Shown here: piece after piece, positions 1 through 7,026 of the stretch
How the letters are laid out: each line of letters begins with the position of its first letter
Position numbering within the stretch: the stretch's first letter is position 1
Assembly (NCBI GenBank): GCA_022446825.1
Contig: JAKVBY010000010.1
Coordinates: 15,706 to 65,305, forward strand
Source of the DNA: Pirellulaceae bacterium
GTDB taxonomy: Bacteria > Planctomycetota > Planctomycetia > Pirellulales > Pirellulaceae
Reading direction: 5' to 3'
Length of the DNA: 49,600 bases
Notes under the pieces: generated by a model
Seen by the model: the letters and a program-made list of their open reading frames with translations, nothing else
Databases searched by the model: none
What the model was told of the DNA's origin: nothing
Position numbers and translations under genes: made by a program

Positions 1-414
1 CCCGAATGGTTTACCCGCACCATTGGCAAACGCTTCTTTCATCTACCCTACCGGAAACGTCATATTCATTTTGCCGTCTCCCCTTCCTCTGTAACCACTT
101 ATCGGACTCAAGCCCCCGACAAAAGCGTGGAATTCGACGCAACCTACGGTCCTCAGAAGACGGTTAGTCCTCTCAGCGACACCGCATTTTCCCATTGGAG
201 TTCGGAACGATATTCCTTCTTCTCGGCAAACGCGCGCGGCAATCTCTATCGTTGCGACGTCACTCACAACCCCTGGCCTACACAATCAGTAGATTACACG
301 CTGCGAACCAATCACTTGCTGGATTGTTTTTCCAAACCTTTTGGAGAACCCGATGCTGCCCATTATTCTCGTGGAGTCGAAGTGCATGCATCCGGAATAA
401 AAAGGGTTTGCTAA
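1..414 (+). CDS. DUF2071 (YqjF-like) family protein, 5' end outside window
   Basis: The frame is open from base 1 to the TAA at 412-414, giving 137 codons without an upstream start, so the gene begins before the window. The translation has the C-terminal pattern of DUF2071/YqjF proteins: FDATYGP at about residues 44-50, SERYSFFSANARGNLYRCDV in the middle, then NPWPTQ and, near the end, HYSRGVEVHA. The function of this family is not established. I recognise it from the motif order alone. Nothing downstream on the same strand is close enough to suggest an operon. Confidence 0.75.
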   Translation, partial: PEWFTRTIGKRFFHLPYRKRHIHFAVSPSSVTTYRTQAPDKSVEFDATYGPQKTVSPLSDTAFSHWSSERYSFFSANARGNLYRCDVTHNPWPTQSVDYTLRTNHLLDCFSKPFGEPDAAHYSRGVEVHASGIKRVC

Positions 415-1121
415 CTTATATGTACTGGAGGTCCTCAAGTCTCTTTACTATCGACTGACAAGTCCATGTCATCTTTTAGGAGGTACATCTATCAGCAACC
501 GAACAGCCGACATTCTCTTATCTTGCAGCCGCTTCTCACAGCGCCAGTGGTCGTTCAACGCACCGCCCCCAAATCCACGGCGGCGTACCAGACAGGTTTT
601 GGAGTGGAGAAACCGCAAGGATCTTCGAGTTACTCAACATCTCACTCGTCATCAGAACTGCGCAAGCAAGTGAATTCTAAGGCATCACCAACCCCCTTTC
701 TATTACCGCACAGTTACAAATAAGGCTACAAGAACAAGATCGCAGCAACCTTTCAAACAGCCCGTCAAAGTTGTAACGGACACCATCATGATGCCGGTGA
801 GGCAGGCACGTTTGGACCCAAAAAAGTTAATTTCTCTTCACCTCCAGACAGCCTTTGTTTTAATACAGAGTACGCCCAGCGCCATTTCACCTAAGTCGTG
901 CCCTACCGCGTCATGCGCATCCGTGCCACTCAGCCTGGATCGGCCCACACACAACCCCACCCCAGCCCTTGCGATGCATTCACTGAATCCGCTATTCTAA
1001 ACACGATTCTTTATTCTTCGTGGCATTCTCCGCAGCGCAGAGTAAAGCAAACACGCCTCCATAATCCAGGCCGCGCACGCTTCCCTGCCTCAGGCATTTT
1101 CTCTTTCTAAGGTTTTCCTTT
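415..1121. other. Intergenic stretch without a supported gene
   Basis: About 700 bases. Short open frames exist here (for example 466-723 and 788-1000), but their translations are Ser/Pro-rich, low in conserved motifs and lack good start contexts. A perfect AGGAGGT occurs near 478-484 but is not followed by a start codon at a usable distance. I see no RNA gene or repeat. Confidence 0.5.
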
Positions 1122-2177
1122 ATGCCCGCCATTTCACCCTCCACATTAACTGAATTCGCCACCTCGCTTTTAGCTGCAGGTGGCGCTTCTGAGGCCGAAG
1201 CCCGGATCGTCGGCCACAGTCTCGTCAGCGCCAATCTCCGCGGCTATGAGTCCCACGGGGTTATGCGAACCCCTTTCTACATTGGCATGGTACAGCGAGG
1301 AGAGACCATCTCGACCGCAGCCCTGGAGATTATCAATGAGTCGCCAACCCGCCTGGTCGCCGACGCCAACTGGGGGTTTGGGCGGGTTCAGGCAGGACGA
1401 TTGCTCGATAAGTTAATCGAAAAAGCCAACAAGGAAGGGATGGGCATCGGCACACTGCTGCATTCCAGTCATATCGGGCGTTTGGGAGAATACTGCGAAA
1501 TTGCAGCAGAACAAGGCCTAGTTTCCATGTTAATGGTGAATACCCATGGAGCCGTCAGCCGCGTCGCGCCGCCCGGTGGAAGCGCGCCCCGCTTAGGCAC
1601 CAATCCAATGGCGTTGGGAGTCCCGCATCAGAAGACACCGCTCATCCTCGACTTTAGTACCAGTGCGACCGCAGAAGGGAAAGTCCGTGTGAAACAAATC
1701 GCGGGGGAGGCTTGCCCGGATGGCTGGCTCATCGACAACCAAGGAAATCCTACCACGGACCCCAACGATCTTTACACCGATCCCCCTGGAGCGATTGTCC
1801 CGATGGGAGGTGAGCAAGCCTACAAAGGATTTGGCCTGTCCTTTATGATCGACATCTTCTCGGGTGCTCTTTCCGGAGGCCTCTGTGCCCGCGAAACCGC
1901 GGAAACTCCCAAAGGAAACTGTGTGTTTATGATGATTCTCGCACCCCAACACTTCGGAGGAACGGCACATTTCACCCAGGAAGTAGAAGGATTGGCAAGG
2001 TATGTTCGGGCGTGCCCTCGCCGTGATGGCGTCGAAGAAATCCTCTTGCCGGGCGACCCAGAACGCAAAGTAATGAAGGCACGTACGGCACAAGGAATTG
2101 TTCTGGACGAGGGCAACTGGCAACAACTCACCGAACTCGCTGAAAAGCTACAGGTTCCACTACCAACACTGAATTGA
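1122..2177 (+). CDS. Malate/L-lactate dehydrogenase-family (Ldh) oxidoreductase
   Basis: A 351-residue protein of the NAD(P)-dependent malate/L-lactate/ureidoglycolate dehydrogenase superfamily (PF02615), whose members interconvert 2-hydroxy acids and 2-keto acids in the cytoplasm. The family motifs are seen in order: ESHGVMR near residues 45-51, HSSHIGRLGEY near 114-124, THGAVSRVAPPGG near 142-154, LGTNPMALGVP near 159-169, DFSTSATAEGKVR near 178-190 and AYKGFGLS near 235-242. Length is normal for the family. The start at 1122 gives MPAISPSTL and is preceded by AAGG about ten bases upstream. The substrate cannot be assigned from sequence, and no pathway partner sits beside it. Confidence 0.85.
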   Translation: MPAISPSTLTEFATSLLAAGGASEAEARIVGHSLVSANLRGYESHGVMRTPFYIGMVQRGETISTAALEIINESPTRLVADANWGFGRVQAGRLLDKLIEKANKEGMGIGTLLHSSHIGRLGEYCEIAAEQGLVSMLMVNTHGAVSRVAPPGGSAPRLGTNPMALGVPHQKTPLILDFSTSATAEGKVRVKQIAGEACPDGWLIDNQGNPTTDPNDLYTDPPGAIVPMGGEQAYKGFGLSFMIDIFSGALSGGLCARETAETPKGNCVFMMILAPQHFGGTAHFTQEVEGLARYVRACPRRDGVEEILLPGDPERKVMKARTAQGIVLDEGNWQQLTELAEKLQVPLPTLN

Positions 2178-2227
2178 CCAAAAAACGTCACAGACTTCTT
2201 GGATTTTTTGGACACCGGTGGTTGCTT

Positions 2228-2248
2228 TTGCACTTCTCTTCAGTGCAA
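2228..2248. repeat. 7-bp perfect inverted repeat upstream of the metallohydrolase gene
   Basis: TTGCACT (2228-2234) and AGTGCAA (2242-2248) are perfect inverted copies separated by seven bases, in the 132-base gap before the gene starting at 2310. It could be an operator or a weak hairpin. There is no T-run after it, so a terminator is less likely. Confidence 0.3.
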
Positions 2249-2309
2249 GATGTTAGCGCGATGTACCTGCTCGTCTTAAAATGTAACCTCTCATCTCAGG
2301 AGCTGCTTC

Positions 2310-4682
2310 ATGCGAGTCCAATACGCCCTAGTCTTTGCTTGTTTCTTGGTCGGGACCGTATTAAGCAAACCTAGTATTGCGCAACCTCTGCCGATTGTAG
2401 AAAATGTTGACGCGCAACCCTTGAAGTCCCAGGTGAAACGTGTCGTGGATGCACTTCAGTTTCTGGGAGAACCACTGACGGTAGAACGCCAGGAGGCTCT
2501 CGATGCCGCTTTAGCTGAAACGGACGATCTCAAGGCAGTCGTAGCACTACAACAAGCCCTTGACCCGCTGGTGTTGGCCGGTGTGAATATCAATCCAGAG
2601 CAAAGAGTGAAGGTTGCTCAAGGCGAAGCTCCCGCCACTTTAAATCAACATGGTTGGCGAGTGTTTCTCATTAAAGTTCACAACGAAGCGGGAATCAACC
2701 CGCAGTTACATCCCAGCAGCAGCAATGCGCAACTCCCCTATGCACGGTCGCGCGGTGGCAAGAGAGCCGCGGCCCAAATCAGCGACACCGACGTAGCCGA
2801 CCGCTGGCTTGACTTGCGGATGTTCGACAACCAACCGTTAACACCCAAACTGTCTGGCTTAGCTGTGGAGTACCGCTTACTCCAACTCTACAGCCGTGAT
2901 CGTGGAAAACGTGAGGCCAAACTTGCATTTGACGTCGGGCAGGGCACACAAGATCTAGGATTTAGAAACGAAATTGCAGTTCTATTTGAGGTCGCGCCAG
3001 CGGTTAAAGTAGAACTGGAAATTCTTGATGATGATGGCACACCAACAACAGGACAATTCGTGATCAAGGACCACAACGGGCAAGTCTATCCCGCCCGCTC
3101 ACGTCGCCTTTCCCCGGACTTCTTCTTTCATGACCAAATTTATCGCCACCACGGTGAACACGTATTGCTACCACCAGGTGAATTCCAAGTTACCTACACG
3201 CGGGGCCCCGAATACCATATTGATCAACGTTCGATCACCGTCCCTCAGGCCGAGACACACCGTGAACGGTTTCGTCTGCGCCGCTGGATCAAGCTTGCCG
3301 ACCAGCGTTGGTATTCCGGCGACCACCACGTCCATGCCGCAGGCTGCGCTCATTATGAAGCTCCCACAGAAGGAGTCACGCCTGCAGCAATGATGCGCCA
3401 TATTCTCGGAGAAGATCTGAATGTTGGATGTGTCCTTTCCTGGGGTCCTTGCTGGTACCACCAAAAAGACTTTTTCGAGGGCAAGTCGCACGAATTGTCG
3501 ACCAACGAATATCTGATGCGTTACGATGTGGAAGTCTCCGGTTTCCCTAGTTCACACGCGGGCCATCTTTGCTTACTTCGGCTCTCCGAAGACGATTATC
3601 CCGGTACGACTGTTGTCGAAGAATGGCCCAGCTGGTGTTTACCCGTGTTGCAATGGGGAAAAGAGCAAGGGGGAGTTGTCGGGTTTTCACACAGCGGTTG
3701 GGGCCTACAATTACCTGACGTCATGCTGGACGGGTCTCGTCAATTTGCACCGGGGCGTACCGGAGGTGGTAGCGACTGGACCGGACACGACGCACGCGAC
3801 CTGCCAGACTATGCGATGCCGCGTTTTGACGGTATCGGTGCCAACGAATACGTCGTTGACGTCGTCCACGATGTCTGTGACTTCATCTCGGCTGTGGACA
3901 CACCAGCAATCTGGGAACTGAATGTCTGGTACCACACTCTTAACTGTGGATACACTTGTCGGATTAGTGGAGAAACCGACTTTCCTTGTATTTATGGTGA
4001 ACGTGTCGGCCTGGGGAGAATCTATGTCAAGCTGGATGAAAATCAGCCTCTTTCTTACGACAATTGGATCTTTGGGCTCCGCGATGGCCGTAGTTATTGC
4101 AGTGATGGCCTGAGTCATCTTTACGACTTCTCCATTAATGGCCTTGAGGTCGGCACGAGGTCTGACGACGGGCGTGCTAGTTTCCTACAAACCAAAAGTA
4201 ATGAGCCCCTAGTCGTTAAAGTCGGTGCTGCGGCGTTATTAAATGAAGAACCTCGTGAAGATATTCGCAACAAGCGGCTGGACCAAAAGCCCTATTGGCA
4301 TGTGGAGCGTGCGCGGATTGGTGAAACTCGACGAGTTCCCGTGGAACTCATCGTAAATGGACACTGTGTGGAAAAAACGGAAATTGTTGCGGACGGGTCC
4401 GTTCACGATGTCGAATTTACCTTCCAGCCGGAACGATCCAGTTGGATCGCCATCCGCATCCTACCCAGTGCACATACCAATCCTATTTTTGTCGAAGTCG
4501 ATGGTCAGCCCATCCGACCGAGCAAAAAGAGTGCCCAATGGTGCCTGGATGCCGTCGATGTCTGCTGGAATTCAAAAGAGAAAAGCATCCGAGAGAGCGA
4601 ACGTGAAGCCGCCGCTGGGGCCTATCAAGTGGCCCGTGAGGCTTATGCAGAAATTCTCGATTCGGCTCACGACGACCGTTAG
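2310..4682 (+). CDS. Secreted CehA/McbA-like metallohydrolase
   Basis: A 790-residue exported protein. Residues 1-24 are a signal peptide (MRVQYALVFACFLVGTVLS then PSIAQ). A helical N-terminal part and a beta-rich region precede a PHP-like metallohydrolase core that begins with GDHHVHAAGCAHYEAP; His339, His340 and His342 are likely metal ligands. Further possible ligands lie in VVGFSHSGWG and in the GIGANEYVVDVVHD region. This order matches the CehA/McbA family, known from carbaryl hydrolase but common in planctomycetes with unknown natural substrates. The C-terminal ~200 residues look beta-rich and may be an accessory domain. The start is ATG after CAGGAGC. It appears monocistronic. The fold call is fairly firm, the substrate unknown. 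Confidence 0.7.
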   Translation: MRVQYALVFACFLVGTVLSKPSIAQPLPIVENVDAQPLKSQVKRVVDALQFLGEPLTVERQEALDAALAETDDLKAVVALQQALDPLVLAGVNINPEQRVKVAQGEAPATLNQHGWRVFLIKVHNEAGINPQLHPSSSNAQLPYARSRGGKRAAAQISDTDVADRWLDLRMFDNQPLTPKLSGLAVEYRLLQLYSRDRGKREAKLAFDVGQGTQDLGFRNEIAVLFEVAPAVKVELEILDDDGTPTTGQFVIKDHNGQVYPARSRRLSPDFFFHDQIYRHHGEHVLLPPGEFQVTYTRGPEYHIDQRSITVPQAETHRERFRLRRWIKLADQRWYSGDHHVHAAGCAHYEAPTEGVTPAAMMRHILGEDLNVGCVLSWGPCWYHQKDFFEGKSHELSTNEYLMRYDVEVSGFPSSHAGHLCLLRLSEDDYPGTTVVEEWPSWCLPVLQWGKEQGGVVGFSHSGWGLQLPDVMLDGSRQFAPGRTGGGSDWTGHDARDLPDYAMPRFDGIGANEYVVDVVHDVCDFISAVDTPAIWELNVWYHTLNCGYTCRISGETDFPCIYGERVGLGRIYVKLDENQPLSYDNWIFGLRDGRSYCSDGLSHLYDFSINGLEVGTRSDDGRASFLQTKSNEPLVVKVGAAALLNEEPREDIRNKRLDQKPYWHVERARIGETRRVPVELIVNGHCVEKTEIVADGSVHDVEFTFQPERSSWIAIRILPSAHTNPIFVEVDGQPIRPSKKSAQWCLDAVDVCWNSKEKSIRESEREAAAGAYQVAREAYAEILDSAHDDR

Positions 4683-4880
4683 AACTACTTCGCTCTGCTT
4701 TCCTGCCTGATTGCAGTTGCAAGTGCCTGAAACACCGCAGTGGCGACAAAGCGTCTCGACACGTGGCTGGGACAAAATCCACCTTGTCGTTTGCCTTGGG
4801 CCCAATCGCGTCGTACGTTTGGTTAAAGGCCTCGCACCTTAGCCCAGGCCAATTGACCCCATGCCGCCCGGAATCAAAGC

Positions 4881-5297
4881 ATGCTTCACAATGCAGCTAC
4901 CCCGAGTCCGGCCAGCCTGAAAGCCCACTCACCGCCCGCGACAATTCTGGTGGCGGACTCGAACCCAGCCCAAGCGGACATCCTCTCGACACAACTTGTC
5001 GAACGCGGCTACGGTGTGTTGGCAACACCCCTCGACCAGCAATGTCTAGAAATTGCTCTTCACGCCCGCCCACAGCTGGTCGTTTTAAACTTCCACCTGC
5101 CTGACTCTCAGGGCTCATCGCTTCACGAAGCACTCGCCAACACTCCCGAAACCCGCGCCATCCCAGTCATTGTTCTGCGCCAACTGCCTGGTCCCGATGT
5201 CGTCCGCCGTCCTCATACCGCTGGCTCCGTCTATTACGTCCGTAAACCGTATGACCCCCCCACCCTACTCTCCTTGATTCAAAACTCTTTGCGATAG
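4881..5297 (+). CDS. Stand-alone degenerate receiver (pseudo-response regulator)
   Basis: A 138-residue protein with one CheY-like receiver fold from about residue 20 and no output domain. The strand-helix pattern is intact (TILVADSN, QLVVLNFHLPDS, IPVIVLRQLPG, YYVRKPYDPPTLL), and the conserved Lys of strand five is Lys122. However, the phospho-accepting Asp is replaced by Asn70, only one acidic residue (Asp26) of the usual pair remains, and the Thr/Ser switch position is Arg100. Such receivers usually cannot be phosphorylated and act through protein contacts. The start ATG at 4881 has no clear Shine-Dalgarno, so the N-terminus is uncertain. No kinase is adjacent. Confidence 0.8.
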   Translation: MLHNAATPSPASLKAHSPPATILVADSNPAQADILSTQLVERGYGVLATPLDQQCLEIALHARPQLVVLNFHLPDSQGSSLHEALANTPETRAIPVIVLRQLPGPDVVRRPHTAGSVYYVRKPYDPPTLLSLIQNSLR

Positions 5298-5319
5298 GAA
5301 AGCCGCTGGGAAATCCGCA

Positions 5320-5370
5320 GTCTCACAAAAACTAGAGGGAAACACGGCGTTTCCCTCTAGTAATTGAGAC
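5320..5370 (-). terminator. Strong hairpin terminator between convergent genes
   Basis: ACTAGAGGGAAAC (5331-5343) and GTTTCCCTCTAGT (5349-5361) form a perfect 13-bp stem with a five-base loop. An outer GTCTCA/TGAGAC pair (5320-5325 and 5365-5370) extends it. Read on the minus strand the main stem is followed by TTTTTG, so it fits a rho-independent terminator for the glutathione peroxidase gene. The stem can also stop readthrough from the plus-strand receiver gene. Confidence 0.75.
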
Positions 5371-5393
5371 AATCGATGGCTTAAGAAATGCCG

Positions 5394-5969
5394 TTATTGG
5401 TCGGCTAAGGCAGCTTCGATTTGCTGTAATACCTCGGGAGCGTCTGGTTTTGTTCCAGGCTCAAATCGAGCAACGACATCACCATTGCGATTGACGAGGA
5501 ATTTTTCAAAGTTCCAACTCACCTTGCCAGCACCTTTCGGCTTAGTTTTGAGCGCTGTTAAATGTTTATACAGTGCACACGCTCCCTCACCGTTCACTTC
5601 AACTTTCTCAAAAATTGAAAAAGTAACACCATACTCATCCGAGCAAAATTCTTGAATTTCAGTCGCATCACCGGGTTCCTGCTGTCCAAATTGATTGCAG
5701 GGAAACGCCATTACCGTAAGCCCGCGTTCCGCATACTTTTCGTGCAGCGCCTGAAGCTGCTCATATTGCGGCGTGAGCCCACACGCGCTCGCCACGTTCA
5801 CCATTAAAACAACGTTGCCGGCATACTTTGACAAGGCAACTTTCTTTCCATCCAACGATTTCATTTTGAAGTTGAGTGCTGCGGGAACCTTGCCTTCCGC
5901 CTGTACCGAAGGGCTACTCGCCACACTTACCACAAGCACCATCGCCACAATCATAAACCTCTTGTACAT
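5394..5969 (-). CDS. Exported glutathione peroxidase (Cys type)
   Basis: A 191-residue thiol peroxidase that reduces hydrogen peroxide or lipid hydroperoxides, probably with thioredoxin-like donors as is usual for bacterial Cys-GPx. Residues 1-24 form a signal peptide ending SVQA, so it should act outside the cytoplasm. Seen motifs are NVASACGLTPQY with the peroxidatic Cys63, FPCNQFGQQEPG carrying the catalytic Gln, and SWNFEKFLV carrying the catalytic Trp and Asn. This enzyme uses Cys, unlike the divergent peroxiredoxin gene that appears to use selenocysteine. The start ATG follows GGAGAGAGGATTT. Transcription ends in the hairpin at 5320-5370. Confidence 0.92.
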   Translation of the reverse strand: MYKRFMIVAMVLVVSVASSPSVQAEGKVPAALNFKMKSLDGKKVALSKYAGNVVLMVNVASACGLTPQYEQLQALHEKYAERGLTVMAFPCNQFGQQEPGDATEIQEFCSDEYGVTFSIFEKVEVNGEGACALYKHLTALKTKPKGAGKVSWNFEKFLVNRNGDVVARFEPGTKPDAPEVLQQIEAALADQ

Positions 5970-6419
5970 AAATCCTCTCTCCTAAAAAGAATAACCATTC
6001 GCTGACCAACCGAAACACCAACTCGTCGCCAAGCAATTTTAGATCCTCTCCTCTCTGAAACAAGGGAGGCCCTCAAAAACACACCTCCGCTCCGATCCTA
6101 ACTAGCCAACACCTACCGCTAGCAGCCCGCATTTAACCGAGTGTAACCACGGCAGACAGTCTGGCCAGCATAAATCACAAAAGACGCTCCTCGCACCGCG
6201 GGTCCCGCTTGATCTGAACCGCCGAACTTCTTACTGCAACAAAACGAGAGCTATTTGCCCGGTGTTAAACACCTGCGACTTTCCCCGAGTTTCCTTTAAA
6301 GCATCCACATTCTTTGTGATTTTTCGCTAGAATGTAGCCTCATTCGTTGACTTGGAGTTGGGTCCCAGCACCAGTTCGACGCTCGCCATGGCAATCAGCA
6401 GACTTAGAAGGAACCATCC
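5970..6419. other. Divergent intergenic region between two peroxidase genes
   Basis: About 450 bases separating the glutathione peroxidase (minus) and peroxiredoxin (plus) genes. No open frame here looks coding. It must contain the start signals of both genes; the only plausible promoter I can place is at 6304-6333. No clear shared operator was found. Confidence 0.5.
6304..6333 (+). promoter_or_regulatory. Possible promoter of the selenoperoxiredoxin operon
   Basis: TCCACA (6304-6309), an 18-base spacer and TAGAAT (6328-6333) resemble sigma-70-type -35 and -10 elements about 85 bases before the ATG at 6420. The -35 match is weak. Planctomycete promoters are not well characterised, so this is tentative. 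Confidence 0.3.
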
Positions 6420-7025
6420 ATGACCAAGAAACAGCTCGGCTTCAAACTATGCATCGCGGCCTGTGCAATGCTTTACGGAGCCACCATTCACGCCGAATTG
6501 AAAGTTGGTGACCCGGCACCTAACTTTACTTTAAAAGGTAGCGACGGCGAGACCTATAAACTCTCCGAATTAACCCAAGAGCAACCCGTGATTGTGGCTT
6601 GGTTTCCAAAAGCGTTCACCGGTGGCTGAACGAAACAGTGTGATTCGCTGCGTGCCAGCGTACTCGATGACGATCTCGACGTAACACTTCTCGGCAACAA
6701 TCTCTTCACCTTGACCAAACGAAAGACAGGTTCTGGCTTAGATCAATTTAAGGTTGCCTTTTTCACTGCCAGTTGTGACGACGCTGAAACGAACAAGAAC
6801 TATGCAGCAGCGTTGAAATTAGACTATCCGATTCTCAGCGATCCAACGAAGCAGGCTGCCCGCGCTTACGGAGTCGTGACCGCAGAACGTACTGTTCCTT
6901 TCCGCTGGACCTTCATTATCGGTACCGGTGGCAAGATCTTGCACATCGACAAACAAGTCAATGCGGGAAATCATGGACAAGATTTGGCAAAAAAGCTCGC
7001 CGAACTGGAGATTGAAAAGAAATAG
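6420..7025 (+). CDS. Exported selenocysteine-containing peroxiredoxin (UGA read through at 6627-6629)
   Basis: A 201-residue AhpC/TSA-type peroxiredoxin interrupted by one in-frame TGA at codon 70. Upstream and downstream parts are in the same frame and together make one family domain: GDPAPNFTLKGSDG, VAWFPKAFTGG-U-TKQC, then LDYPILSDPTKQAARAYGVV, PFRWTFIIGTGGKI. The TGA sits exactly at the peroxidatic cysteine of the FTPGCT-type motif, with a resolving-type Cys74 four residues on. Residues 1-25 are a signal peptide (IHA then E). The start is supported by AGAAGGA eight bases upstream. A hairpin follows the UGA. Residues about 81-103 are an insertion compared with relatives as I know them. The alternative is a nonsense-mutated pseudogene, made unlikely by the 131 intact downstream codons and the next gene starting one base away. 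Confidence 0.85.
6627..6663 (+). promoter_or_regulatory. UGA Sec codon with bSECIS-like hairpin
   Basis: After the TGA at 6627-6629, CGCTG (6646-6650) pairs perfectly with CAGCG (6656-6660) around the loop CGTGC. A lower GTG/TAC stem (6640-6642 with 6661-6663) leaves ATT bulged on the 5' side. Counting U of UGA as 1, the bulge is at 17-19 and the loop GU at 26-27. The E. coli fdhF SECIS likewise has a bulged U at 17 and a loop GU at 23-24 that SelB contacts. The hairpin was found by eye. Confidence 0.6.
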
Positions 7026-7026
7026 C

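Noticed and set aside
1593-2126. 177-codon minus-strand frame
   Set aside because: It is a shadow of the Ldh-family gene, with no family features of its own.
2178-2211. CCAAAAAA/TTTTTTGG inverted repeat as terminator of the Ldh gene
   Set aside because: The stem is nearly all A-T with an 18-base loop, so too weak to call.
6711-7025. Separate gene starting at the TTG after the UGA
   Set aside because: It is the same frame as the upstream part and encodes only the second half of one peroxiredoxin domain; no ribosome site precedes it.
6928-7026. Longer N-terminus for the propeller/di-haem protein
   Set aside because: It would overlap the peroxiredoxin 3' end in another frame and place the clear signal peptide internally; ATG 7027 fits both.
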